Part shown: positions 44,747 to 52,930 of the stretch, in pieces | How positions within the stretch are numbered: the stretch's first letter is position 1 | Layout of the letters: each line of letters opens with the position of its first letter | Source of the DNA: JAWLGJ01 sp041685145 | GTDB taxonomy: Bacteria; Pseudomonadota; Alphaproteobacteria; Rhodospirillales; Magnetospirillaceae | Direction of reading: 5' to 3' | Assembly: GCA_041685145.1 (NCBI GenBank) | Contig: JAWLGJ010000004.1 | Coordinates: 1 to 64,000, forward strand | DNA length: 64,000 nt | Program-made: the position numbers and the translations under genes | The notes under the pieces: model-generated | Seen by the model: the letters and a program-made list of their open reading frames with translations, nothing else | Databases searched by the model: none | What the model was told of the DNA's origin: nothing

Positions 44747-46804
44747 GTGCCCCACGACCGCCCGAAACTGCTGCTTTGCACCTGCGAGGGGACCATGCCC
44801 GTCGATGCCGCCAGCATCGCCAAGGCCCTGGGCATCGCCGCCCCGCCGCCCCTGCACGGCCAGCTTTGCCGCGCCGAGATCGACAACCTGCGCCGCGCCG
44901 CCGCCGGGGGCGCGCCGGTGCTGGTGGCCTGCGCCCAGGAAGCGGAGGTGTTCGCCAACGCCCTGGCCGGGGATGGCGAGGGGAATGGCGACGGCCTGCG
45001 CTGCGCCGACATCCGCGACCGCGCCGGCTGGTCGCGGGAACGCGCCCAGGCGGCGCCCAAGATGGCGGCGCTGCTGGCCGAGGCGGCGCTGGAGGTGACG
45101 CCGGCGGCGATGGTGCCGCTGCGGTCCGAGGGCGTCACCGTCGTCTACGGCCGCGGCCAGCAGGCCCTGGACGCCGCCGCCCGCCTGGCGGATCGGCTGG
45201 ACGTGGTATGCCTGCTGGCCGATGCCGACGATGCCCTGCCGCCGCGCCGGACGCGGTTTCCCGTCTTCGCTGGACGGGTGCGCCACGCCGCCGGCCATCT
45301 GGGCGCGTTTGCGCTGGGGGTGGACGGGTTCGCCGCCGCCAGCCCCTCGGCGCGCGGCGGCCTTGCCTTCGGGCCGGGGCGCGACGGCGCCGAGCTGAGT
45401 TGCGACGTCCTTGTCGACATCTCGGGCGGCACGCCCCTGTTTGCGGCGGCGGCGCGGCGCGACGGCTATCTGCGCGCCGACCCCGGCAATCCCGCCCTGG
45501 TGCAGCAGGTGCTGTTCGACGCCGCCGATCTTGTGGGGGAGTTCGACAAGCCGCGCTATGTGCGGGTCGAAAGCGACATCTGCGCCCATTCCCGCAACAG
45601 CAAGACCGGCTGCACGCGCTGCCTCGACGTCTGCCCCAGCGGCGCCATTGCCCCGGCCGGCGAGGCGGTGAGCGTCGACGCTGCCATCTGCTGCGGCAAC
45701 GGCTCCTGCGCCAGCGTCTGCCCCACCGGGGCCATCACCTATGCCATGCCCGCCGACAACGACATCAACGAGCGCCTGCGGGTGCTGATGTCAACCTTCC
45801 GCGCCGCCGGCGGCGGCGAGCCGGTGCTTCTGGTCCATGACGAGGAGCACGGCGCCGAAATGATCGCGCTGTCGGCGCGCCTGGGCGAGGGCCTGCCGGC
45901 ACGGGTGCTGCCCTTCGCCGTTCATGCCGTTGGGCGGGTGGGCATCGACCTGATGCTGACGGCGCTGGGCTATGGCGCGGCGAAGGTGTTGGTGCTGGCC
46001 GGGCCGCGCCAGGAGGCCCTTGCCGGCGTCGAGGACGCCGTCGTGCTGGCCAATGCCATCGGCGACGGCCTCGGTTATGGCGAGGAGCGTTTCCGCCTGC
46101 TGCGCCCCGTCGATCCGCCGGCGCTGGAGGCGGAGCTTTACGGCCTCGATGTCGAGGAGGCGCCGGAGGCGGCCGAGTTCCCGGTGCTGGGGGCGCGACG
46201 TCCGGCGCGGCGGCTGGTGCTGAAGCATCTGCACCGCCACGGGCCCTGGCGGCCGGAGACGGTGGCGCTGCCGGCGGGGGCGCCGTTTGGCGCCGTCACG
46301 GTGGACGAGGCCAAATGCACCCTGTGCATGGCCTGCGTCGGCGCCTGCCCCACCCGCGCCCTGGGCGACAACCGCGAACGCCCCCAACTCACTTTCCGCG
46401 AATCGGCCTGCGTGCAGTGCGGCCTATGCCGCGAGACCTGCCCCGAGGGGGCCATCGCCCTGCAACCCCGCCTGTCCTTCGCCGAGACCGCCGAACAGGC
46501 GCGGGTGATGAAGGAGGACGAGCCCTTTGCCTGCGTGCGCTGCGGCAAGCCCTTCGCCACCACCGCCACCATCGAGCGGATGCTGGAGCGCCTGGCGTCG
46601 CACCCCATGTTCAGCGACGGCAAGCGGCTGGACCTGCTGAAAATGTGCGAAACCTGCCGGGTGGTCGCCCAGGCCGAGGACACCGACGGTCCGTTTGCCG
46701 CCGCCCCGCGGCCGCGGCCACGGACCACTGACGACTATCTGCGGGAGAGGGAAATGGAGCGCGGCGGCGGCAAGGGCAACGGCGCCGCCAAGCCGCCGCA
46801 CTGA
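44747..46804 (+). CDS. multi-cluster 4Fe-4S protein of the formate dehydrogenase locus
   Basis: 685 aa from a GTG at 44747 with AGGAGA upstream. Two ferredoxin-type clusters lie near residue 280-330 (TGCTRCLDVCPSGA, CCGNGSCASVCPTGA) and two more near residue 525-570 (CTLCMACVGACP, CVQCGLCRETCP). Near the C-terminus CVRCGKPF and MCETC could form another four-cysteine site. Nothing marks it as membrane-bound or exported. Similar proteins sit beside formate dehydrogenase clusters in other proteobacteria. It may supply electrons for cofactor assembly or accept them from formate; the role is unproven. Confidence 0.85.
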   Translation: MPHDRPKLLLCTCEGTMPVDAASIAKALGIAAPPPLHGQLCRAEIDNLRRAAAGGAPVLVACAQEAEVFANALAGDGEGNGDGLRCADIRDRAGWSRERAQAAPKMAALLAEAALEVTPAAMVPLRSEGVTVVYGRGQQALDAAARLADRLDVVCLLADADDALPPRRTRFPVFAGRVRHAAGHLGAFALGVDGFAAASPSARGGLAFGPGRDGAELSCDVLVDISGGTPLFAAAARRDGYLRADPGNPALVQQVLFDAADLVGEFDKPRYVRVESDICAHSRNSKTGCTRCLDVCPSGAIAPAGEAVSVDAAICCGNGSCASVCPTGAITYAMPADNDINERLRVLMSTFRAAGGGEPVLLVHDEEHGAEMIALSARLGEGLPARVLPFAVHAVGRVGIDLMLTALGYGAAKVLVLAGPRQEALAGVEDAVVLANAIGDGLGYGEERFRLLRPVDPPALEAELYGLDVEEAPEAAEFPVLGARRPARRLVLKHLHRHGPWRPETVALPAGAPFGAVTVDEAKCTLCMACVGACPTRALGDNRERPQLTFRESACVQCGLCRETCPEGAIALQPRLSFAETAEQARVMKEDEPFACVRCGKPFATTATIERMLERLASHPMFSDGKRLDLLKMCETCRVVAQAEDTDGPFAAAPRPRPRTTDDYLREREMERGGGKGNGAAKPPH

Positions 46805-46816
46805 GGCCAGGGAGAG

Positions 46817-47233
46817 CTAGCGCCCGGCGGCGGCTTGCTCGGCCACCGCCGCATCCAGGCGCGCCAGGCGGCGGTAGAGGTCGAGGCTGCGGCGCAGCAG
46901 GTCGCGCAAGCCCGGCGGCAGGTCTTCGTCCTCGCCGCCGGCGGCGTCGAGGCAGACGTCGCGCCCGCCCAGGCGGTAACGGTCGTCCTGCCAGTCGGCG
47001 CGGCTGATCTCGCCCGCCTCCACGGCCCGCAGCGCCAACAGCCAGGCCAGCGACTGCGTCAGGCGCGCGGTGACGCGGAAGCTTTCGCAGCTCATCTTCA
47101 GGCGGGCCAGGTCGTCGCGGCCGCGCCGCTCGCGGGGCAAGCGAAAGGCGGCGTAGTTGCGGGCCTCGACCAGCAGGTCCAAGGTCTCGCGGTAGACGCG
47201 GCGCGTGACGTCGTGGCGTGGCGGCCGGGACAT
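46817..47233 (-). CDS. DUF1465 / RcdA-like protein
   Basis: 138 aa helical protein. The region MSCESFRVTARLTQSLAWLL followed by ALRAVEAGEIS matches the DUF1465 family, whose Caulobacter member RcdA is an adaptor for CtrA proteolysis by ClpXP. The gene stands alone, convergent with the iron-sulfur gene (12-base gap) and divergent from hsp20. The start at 47233 follows GGGAGGTGCCC. Orthology to RcdA, rather than simple family membership, is not certain. Confidence 0.82.
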   Translation of the reverse strand: MSRPPRHDVTRRVYRETLDLLVEARNYAAFRLPRERRGRDDLARLKMSCESFRVTARLTQSLAWLLALRAVEAGEISRADWQDDRYRLGGRDVCLDAAGGEDEDLPPGLRDLLRRSLDLYRRLARLDAAVAEQAAAGR

Positions 47234-47305
47234 GGGCACCTCCCTGCCCCGGCCCAGGTGTGCGCGGCGCCCGCGTGCTTCAAGCCGACCGATCGGCCGG
47301 CGGGG

Positions 47306-47334
47306 TTGACATCCGCCCTGGGGGTTCCAAACAT
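47306..47334 (+). promoter_or_regulatory. putative promoter of hsp20
   Basis: A perfect TTGACA is followed after 17 bases by AAACAT, 67 bases before the Hsp20 start. The -10 is weak. The pattern is closer to a housekeeping promoter than to the sigma-32 consensus. It is a guess from spacing. Confidence 0.4.
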
Positions 47335-47400
47335 TTTCGGCGCGGTCGCCTAGGCAGGGACCGTCCAATCGTCGCATTGCTCAAGGAGGAGGATGTGATC

Positions 47401-47904
47401 ATGCGTACCTTCGATCTTTCGCCCCTGTTCCGGTCCACGGTCGGGTTCGACCATGTGGCCCGCATGTTGGACGCCGCGACGCGCGTCGACGACACCGCGC
47501 TCTCCTACCCGCCCTACAACATCGAGAAGCTGGGAAGCGACGACTACCGCATCACGATGGCCGTGGCGGGCTTCTCGGAAGAGGATCTGGAGATCGTCGC
47601 GCAGGAGAACCAGCTCGTCATCCGCGGCCGCAGCCGCAAGGAGGATGAGGGGGTGCAGTACCTGCACCGCGGCATCGCCGGGCGTTCGTTCGAGCGCCGC
47701 TTCGAGCTGGCGGACCATATCCGCGTCACCGGCGCGCGGCTGGTGAACGGCCTGCTGCACGTCGAGTTGGTCCGCGAGGTGCCCGAGGCCAAGCGCCCGC
47801 GCACCATCCAGATCGAGCGCCACGACACCGCCGGCCGCGAGGCCATCGAGGCCAAGGCCGAGCCGGAGCGGAAGGAGCGCCAGTCGCCGTCGCAGGCGGC
47901 CTGA
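47401..47904 (+). CDS. small heat-shock protein (Hsp20/IbpA type)
   Basis: 167 aa. It prevents aggregation of unfolded proteins. The alpha-crystallin domain spans about residues 35-140: PPYNIEKLGSDDYRITMAVA, the QLVIRGRSR strand, and FERRFELADHIRVTGARLV. The N-terminal MRTFDLSPLFRSTVGFD is typical of proteobacterial IbpA. A strong AAGGAGGAGG precedes the ATG; the GTG at 47395 is an alternative. A perfect Rho-independent terminator follows. Confidence 0.93.
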   Translation: MRTFDLSPLFRSTVGFDHVARMLDAATRVDDTALSYPPYNIEKLGSDDYRITMAVAGFSEEDLEIVAQENQLVIRGRSRKEDEGVQYLHRGIAGRSFERRFELADHIRVTGARLVNGLLHVELVREVPEAKRPRTIQIERHDTAGREAIEAKAEPERKERQSPSQAA

Positions 47905-47931
47905 GGCCCGCCCGGTTTCGACCGCGTTTGG

Positions 47932-47962
47932 GGCCGGCGCCCTGGTGGGCGCCGGCCTTTTT
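47932..47962 (+). terminator. Rho-independent terminator after hsp20
   Basis: GGCCGGCGCCC and its complement form an 11-base perfect stem around TGGT, followed directly by five T. It is the clearest terminator in the window. Confidence 0.92.
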
Positions 47963-48031
47963 GTGTCGGATGGGCGGCCACGGCGGCGGCGGCGTCGGGC
48001 TTGTTTCCTTTTCACAGTTTCGTTATACATA

Positions 48032-48046
48032 TCTCATATAATGAGA
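48032..48046. promoter_or_regulatory. palindrome over a -10 box upstream of the TauE pair
   Basis: TCTCAT-ATA-ATGAGA is a perfect 6-base inverted repeat that contains the sequence TATAAT. It lies 48 bases before the small membrane protein gene, in an A+T-rich island. A repressor bound here would block the promoter. BigR-type sulfur regulators use AT-rich palindromes before related exporter genes, so a sulfide-responsive site is possible; this is inference. Confidence 0.5.
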
Positions 48047-48093
48047 GACTGGCATCGGTCCCCGCTGCCACCGGCACGAGGGAGAGGGAGGAC

Positions 48094-48354
48094 ATGCACG
48101 TCCGCGCGAGGCTTCAGGCAAAAACCCTGAGAACGGTTCTTCTCGGCGTTTTCAGCCTTTTCCTGTATGTCCTGCTGTTCGCTTTCGAGGAACGGATCCT
48201 TCTCCTCTCCACCCAAGGCTCCCTGGCTTTTCTCACGCCGATCAGCATTGCGCTGGTGTTTTCCTTCGTGCACGGCGCCTTCACCAGCAACTTCTGGGAT
48301 GTCCTCGGCGTCAGGCCCAAGACCCGCAGGGAGCCGCGCCGGTGGAACCGATAG
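48094..48354 (+). CDS. small membrane protein upstream of the TauE exporter
   Basis: 86 aa. A basic N-terminus is followed by two hydrophobic segments (VLLGVFSLFLYVLLFAF and SLAFLTPISIALVFSFVHG), then a short basic tail. The ATG at 48094 has GGGAGAGGGAGG upstream. It overlaps the TauE start by 13 bases. I do not recognise a named family. It is probably an inner-membrane partner of the exporter. Confidence 0.78.
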   Translation: MHVRARLQAKTLRTVLLGVFSLFLYVLLFAFEERILLLSTQGSLAFLTPISIALVFSFVHGAFTSNFWDVLGVRPKTRREPRRWNR

Positions 48355-49397
48355 CGCCCTTCATCGCCCTCGACCCCATCAACATGGTGGGGCTGTTCCT
48401 GATCGGCTTCGTGGGCGGCATGGTCAGCGGCTTCATCGGCTCGGGCGGCGCGTTCGTGCTGACGCCGGCGATGATGAGCATGGGCGTGCCGGGCATCGTC
48501 GCCGTCGCCTCCAACATGTGCCACAAATTCCCCAAGGCCCTGGTGGGCGCCTACAAGCGCGCCAAATACGGCCAGGTCGACCTCAAGCTGGGCATCATCT
48601 TCGGCCTCGCCGCCGAGGCCGGCGTGCTCGTGGGCGCCCATCTGCAACAGGCGGTCGAGCGCACCTTCGGCAATGCCGGCTCGAACCTCTATGTCAGCGT
48701 CGTCTTCGTGATCGTGCTGTCGGTGGTGGGCGGCTTTGTGCTGCGCGACGGGATCCGGTCGTGGCGCGCCGGCGACGGCTTCGACGACAACCAGCCCGGG
48801 CGCCTGGCCCGCCGGGTGCAGGCGATCAACATTCCCGGCACCATGATGTATTTCAAGAGCATCGGCACCCGCGTCTCGGTGCTCATCCTCTTTCCCCTCG
48901 GCTTCGCCACCGGCCTTCTCGCCGCCACCATCGCCGTCGGCGGTTTCATCGGCGTGCCGTCGATGATGTATGTGCTGGGGGTGCCGGGCATCATGGCCTC
49001 GGCCACCGAACTGGTGGTCGCCTTCGTGATGGGCCTGGGCGGCAGCATCAAATTCGCCTCCGCCGGCTTTGTCGATATCCGCCTGGCGATGATCATCCTG
49101 GCGGGGTCGCTGTTCGGCATCCAGATCGGCGCCATCGGCACCACCTATGTCCGCCCCTATGTCATCAAGCTGGTGATGGGGGTGATCATGGTGACGGTTC
49201 TTTTCAGCCGGTTGATCGTCATTCCGGTCTATCTTGCGGACCTGGAGTTGATCGGCACCCTACCCACGACCACGGAACGGCTGTTACGCGACGGCAGTTT
49301 CTATACACTGGTGGCGGCGCTACTGATCGGGGCGGCGGCGATCTTCCGGGCCCTGTGGATCGGGATGCGCGAAAGCAGGGGCACCGTCGCCGCCTAG
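48342..49397 (+). CDS. TauE/SafE-family sulfite or sulfonate exporter
   Basis: 351 aa with about 8 to 9 membrane helices. Family patterns are LIGFVGGMVSGFIGSGGAFV at the N-terminus and a second repeat GLLAATIAVGGFIGVPSMMY. These proteins export sulfite, sulfoacetate or similar anions. The GTG start overlaps the upstream gene. The substrate here is unknown, but the number of sulfur genes in the window fits a sulfur anion. Confidence 0.88.
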   Translation: MEPIAPFIALDPINMVGLFLIGFVGGMVSGFIGSGGAFVLTPAMMSMGVPGIVAVASNMCHKFPKALVGAYKRAKYGQVDLKLGIIFGLAAEAGVLVGAHLQQAVERTFGNAGSNLYVSVVFVIVLSVVGGFVLRDGIRSWRAGDGFDDNQPGRLARRVQAINIPGTMMYFKSIGTRVSVLILFPLGFATGLLAATIAVGGFIGVPSMMYVLGVPGIMASATELVVAFVMGLGGSIKFASAGFVDIRLAMIILAGSLFGIQIGAIGTTYVRPYVIKLVMGVIMVTVLFSRLIVIPVYLADLELIGTLPTTTERLLRDGSFYTLVAALLIGAAAIFRALWIGMRESRGTVAA

Positions 49398-49431
49398 GCG
49401 GGCGGCGGGCATGACCGCCACGGAGGGCATC

Positions 49432-50289
49432 ATGGCGAGCGACATGGGCCAGCTTTCCCCCACTGGACGTTTTGAACGAATTCTTCTGGCCACCGACGGT
49501 TCCGACTACAGCGACGGCGCCCAGCGCGTCGCCATCGCGATGTGCGCCGAGGGCGGCGCCCGCCTGACCGTCATGACCGCCGTCCTCTCCAGCCCGGAGC
49601 TGAGCGAGATCGGCCCCAGCCAGATGGCGCAGATGGAAGCCGAGGCGGCGGAACATCTCGACGCCGTCGCCGCCGAGGCCACCCGTCAGGGCGTGGATTG
49701 CGACAAGGTCATCCGCTATGGCGACGACCCCTATCGCGAGATCGTCGCCGAGGCCGAGGAAAGCAATGTCGACCTGATCGTGGTGGGGCGGCGCGGCAAG
49801 CGCGGCCTGGCGCGGCTGATGCTGGGGGACGCCACCGTGAAGGTCATCGGCGACGCCAGTTGCAGCGTGCTGGTGGTGCCGCGCACGGGCGAGATGTGGA
49901 AGCGGCGCATACTGCTGTGCACCGACGGCTCGCGTTCCTCGGATGCCGCGGCGACGGCGGCGGCGCGCATTTCGGAATGCTGCGGCAGCCCGCTGACCGT
50001 GCTGTCCGTCGAGGTACCGGCCCACAGCGAGGAGCGCCAGGCCGAGGCCGCCGCCATCGTCGACCGCGTGCTGTCGTTCTACCGCGAGGCGGGGCTGGAG
50101 GCCGACGGGCTCGTCCGCCGCGGCACCGCCCATGACGTCATCGCCGAGGTGGCGGGCGAACTGGGGGCCGACCTCATCATCATGGGCAGCCACGGCCGCA
50201 CCGGCTGGGGGCGGCTGCTGCTGGGCAGCAACTCCGAACGGGTCATCGGCAACGCCACCTGCCCGGTGCTGGTGGTCAAGGGCGGCTGA
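49432..50289 (+). CDS. tandem universal stress protein (UspA)
   Basis: 285 aa with two Usp domains (residues about 13-142 and 150-285). The second has the ATP-binding pattern GSHGRTGWGRLLLGSNSERV and the first a similar GRRGKRGLARLMLGDAT. Tandem Usp proteins often have one ATP-binding domain. The start at 49432 follows GGAGG by 6 bases; an upstream ATG at 49411 lacks one. It is 34 bases after TauE, probably in the same operon. Confidence 0.9.
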   Translation: MASDMGQLSPTGRFERILLATDGSDYSDGAQRVAIAMCAEGGARLTVMTAVLSSPELSEIGPSQMAQMEAEAAEHLDAVAAEATRQGVDCDKVIRYGDDPYREIVAEAEESNVDLIVVGRRGKRGLARLMLGDATVKVIGDASCSVLVVPRTGEMWKRRILLCTDGSRSSDAAATAAARISECCGSPLTVLSVEVPAHSEERQAEAAAIVDRVLSFYREAGLEADGLVRRGTAHDVIAEVAGELGADLIIMGSHGRTGWGRLLLGSNSERVIGNATCPVLVVKGG

Positions 50290-50296
50290 GGCCGCG

Positions 50297-50360
50297 ATTG
50301 CGGGCACCGGCCTTGTTCCGGCGGCCGCGCGCGATATCTGCGCAGGCAGGGTGCCGCAAT
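50297..50360 (+). other. structured leader between usp and DUF3775
   Basis: ATTGCGGGCACC near 50297 can pair with GGTGCCGCAAT ending at 50360, with one bulge. The intervening 41 bases hold a smaller G+C hairpin. The ribosome site of the DUF3775 gene starts two bases later. It may control translation or processing. It matches no RNA family I know. Confidence 0.3.
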
Positions 50361-50374
50361 TGGAGGCGGGTCAC

Positions 50375-50851
50375 ATGGCCGAGAAGCAATCCCGGCGGGG
50401 CGAGGAACGGCGCAGGGTGGTGCGCCATCGCGAGGCCCCGACCATACCGCTGGTTACGCCGCTGGAAACGCTGTGCTTCATCGTCATCAAGGCGCGCGAG
50501 TTCGACGCCAAGGTGGATGTGGTCGACCCCGAGACCGGCTCGAATCCCGCCGACGACATCGAAATGTCGATCCTGGAGGATTTCGCCGACGACCCCACCG
50601 CCCAGGAACTGACCGGCGCCCTCGACCAGCTCGATGACGACCAGCGCATCGAGGTGCTGGCGCTGGTGTGGCTGGGACGGGGCGACTTCGAACCCACCGG
50701 CTGGCCGCAGGCGCTGGCGCAGGCGCGCGATGTGCACGACCGTCGCGAGACCGCCTACCTCGCCGGAACGCCGCTGCTGGCGGATTACCTTGAGGAAGGC
50801 ATCGCGCTGCTCGGCCACTCCTGCGAGGACGTCGAACGCCAGCACCTGTAG
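50375..50851 (+). CDS. DUF3775 family protein
   Basis: 158 aa. TPLETLCFIVIKAREFDAKV, then GALDQLDDDQRIEVLALVWL and a C-terminal LLADYLEEGIALLGHSC fit the DUF3775 family of short alphaproteobacterial proteins. No function is known. The ATG has TGGAGGCGGGT upstream. It follows usp and is convergent with the PEBP gene with only three bases between stops. Confidence 0.82.
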   Translation: MAEKQSRRGEERRRVVRHREAPTIPLVTPLETLCFIVIKAREFDAKVDVVDPETGSNPADDIEMSILEDFADDPTAQELTGALDQLDDDQRIEVLALVWLGRGDFEPTGWPQALAQARDVHDRRETAYLAGTPLLADYLEEGIALLGHSCEDVERQHL

Positions 50852-50854
50852 GGG

Positions 50855-51340
50855 CTATCTCTCATAGCTGGCGATGATCTCGCCCTTGGCGAGCTGATGC
50901 GCCCCCAGCGCGTCCTCAAGCTCGCGGCAAGTGGTGCGTTCCGGCAGATCCAGCGTCTCGACGTCCAGCGCATAGACGGTGAACACATAGCGATGGCGGC
51001 CGCCGCCGGGCGGCGGGCATGGGCCGCCGTAGCGGCGCTCCTGGAAGTCGTTGAAGGCATGGCGGATGCGCCCCTTGTCGCGGGGGATGTAGCGTTCGGG
51101 CGTTTCCGTGATCTCGGCCGCCAAGTTGTACAGCCCCCAATGATAGAAGGTGCCGGTGGGGGCATCGGGATCCTTGCAGACGATGGCGAAGCTGCGGGTG
51201 TCCGCCGGCGCGCCCCGCCAGCGGAGCGGCGGGGAAATATCCTCGCCGTCGCAGGTGTAGCGGCGCGGCACGGCGTCGCCAGTTGCGAAAGCCGTGCTTT
51301 CCACCTGCAGGGCGGCGATGGGGGAAATGTCGTCGCTCAT
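50855..51340 (-). CDS. YbhB/YbcL family PEBP-like protein
   Basis: 161 aa. The phosphatidylethanolamine-binding fold is indicated by YTCDGEDISPPLRW, DPDAPTGTFYHWGLYNL and the later YGGPCPPPGGGRHRYVFTVY. There is no signal peptide, so it is probably cytoplasmic like E. coli YbhB. Its ligand is unknown. It stands alone on the reverse strand. Confidence 0.92.
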   Translation of the reverse strand: MSDDISPIAALQVESTAFATGDAVPRRYTCDGEDISPPLRWRGAPADTRSFAIVCKDPDAPTGTFYHWGLYNLAAEITETPERYIPRDKGRIRHAFNDFQERRYGGPCPPPGGGRHRYVFTVYALDVETLDLPERTTCRELEDALGAHQLAKGEIIASYER

Positions 51341-51445
51341 TCCGCCTCCTTACGTCGGCTGACGGGGCGACCAGGGTCGCCTCCCGATGACAACGTCGGC
51401 GTCGGCGGCAGGTTCGGGGCGCCATCGGTGTGAGGGGCGCGCGCG

Positions 51446-52558
51446 TCAGGAGGCGTCGGCCGGCGCCGGCCGCGTCCGCGCCTGCTCGGCGGCGCGGCGA
51501 CGGGTGGCGACGATGGTGGCGGCGGCGGTGGTGACGATCCACAGCACGATGACAACGCCGTTGAGCAGCCCGCCCCACTCCCGCCATTCCGGCAGCCCGC
51601 CGAGGTCGCCGGCGACGCGCAGGGCAAGGCCCAGATGCAGCAGCGCCAGCGGCAGGTAGTAGAGGCGCAGGAACGGCACCTTCACCCGCAACACCGCCGG
51701 CAGGATCACCGGCGCATGTCCGAAGACCATCGAGAAGACGAAGCCGACGAAGACCGCGTGCAGCACGGCGTCATAGACCATCCCGCCCGCGCCCACCGGC
51801 AGCAGCAAGGCCGTCACGCCGGCGATACCCAGCCACGCATATCCGGCGAACAGGCAGACGGCGACATAGCGGGTCAGGCCCGGCTGGCCGATGGTGCGCC
51901 GGGCCACGTCGTTGACCAGCATCCAAACCGTCAACAGCATTAGCGCCGCGCCCCACAGCGGCCACATGACCGCCGGGCCGATAACGCCCGCCAGCGGCGC
52001 CGCCAGCACCAACCCCATCACCACCGCCGCGCTGGGCACCCGCCAGCGGCCGGGCTTGAGGAAGCGGCTCAGTTCCAGGCGCTCGCCGGCGATGGTCAGG
52101 ATCAGGAATCCCGCCCACCACGGCACCGCGGCGGTGGCGTCGAAGGTGGCCAGCCACGCCAGCCCGCCCACCAGCCAGGAAAGGCCGCCGCACAGCAGCA
52201 CCACCGTGAACAGGGCCGGCTGGCGGTGCGCCGCCACGGCGTTGACGGCACCGAACAGCGCCGCGGCCAGCACCAGCAGCGCCGCGCCGGCGACCGGCGC
52301 CCCGGCGATGGTCGCCAGGCCGCCCAGCCCCGAGGACAGGGGCGCCGCATAGGCCCAGCGATGCCCGATGGCCACCGCGCGCTCCAGGCCGATCACGGTG
52401 CCGAAAAAGGCCGACACCATCAGCACGCCGTGGACATGCGCCAGGGTGGCGCCGGGCAGGCTCCAACCCAGGCGCGCCTCGCCGGCGGCGAGCCCGGTCA
52501 CCATTGCCACGGCCCCCAGCGCCAGGAACGGAACGCGATGCCATGCCGTCGTCGTCAT
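51446..52558 (-). CDS. NnrS-like polytopic membrane protein
   Basis: 370 aa with about 12 hydrophobic helices. Histidines that could bind heme or copper lie in TLAHVHGVLMVSAF, AVLHAVFVGFVFSMVFGHAP and HLGLALRVAGDL. The LAHVHG and GHAPVI patterns resemble the NnrS family, heme- and copper-containing proteins linked to NO metabolism. The resemblance is moderate, so this is a tentative call. It follows the DUF59 gene by 12 bases. Confidence 0.6.
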   Translation of the reverse strand: MTTTAWHRVPFLALGAVAMVTGLAAGEARLGWSLPGATLAHVHGVLMVSAFFGTVIGLERAVAIGHRWAYAAPLSSGLGGLATIAGAPVAGAALLVLAAALFGAVNAVAAHRQPALFTVVLLCGGLSWLVGGLAWLATFDATAAVPWWAGFLILTIAGERLELSRFLKPGRWRVPSAAVVMGLVLAAPLAGVIGPAVMWPLWGAALMLLTVWMLVNDVARRTIGQPGLTRYVAVCLFAGYAWLGIAGVTALLLPVGAGGMVYDAVLHAVFVGFVFSMVFGHAPVILPAVLRVKVPFLRLYYLPLALLHLGLALRVAGDLGGLPEWREWGGLLNGVVIVLWIVTTAAATIVATRRRAAEQARTRPAPADAS

Positions 52559-52570
52559 CCCGCCCCCCGT

Positions 52571-52867
52571 TCAACCCCAGCCCAGCCGGGCGCGCGCCGC
52601 CGGTCCCAGCCGGTCCGGCGTCCACATCGGCTCGGTCAGCAGGCGCACCGTCACCGCCGCCGCCGGCGCCGCCCGGCGCAGGACCGATTCGGCCTCGTCG
52701 CGGATGGCCTCGCCCTGCGGGCAGATCGGCGTCGTCATGATCACATCCACCGCCACCCGCCCGTCGCCGACGGCAATATCCTCGATCAGCCCCATCTCCA
52801 CGATGTCGATCCCGACATCGGGGTCGATCACCGCCCGCAGGGCCTGCCGCACCTCGTCCTCGTTCAT
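52571..52867 (-). CDS. DUF59 / MIP18-family Fe-S assembly factor
   Basis: 98 aa. VRQALRAVIDPDVGIDIVEM and MTTPICPQGEAI match the DUF59 family of iron-sulfur cluster maturation factors (SufT, PaaD-like). The cysteine in ICPQG is the conserved one. The start at 52867 follows AAGGAG. It precedes the NnrS-like gene, a pairing that suggests metal maturation of that protein or of a shared target. Confidence 0.88.
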   Translation of the reverse strand: MNEDEVRQALRAVIDPDVGIDIVEMGLIEDIAVGDGRVAVDVIMTTPICPQGEAIRDEAESVLRRAAPAAAVTVRLLTEPMWTPDRLGPAARARLGWG

Positions 52868-52930
52868 GCGCCACTCCTTCGTTACTCCGCGCATGAGACG
52901 CATTCCCAGCGCGACCCGCCATGACAGCGG

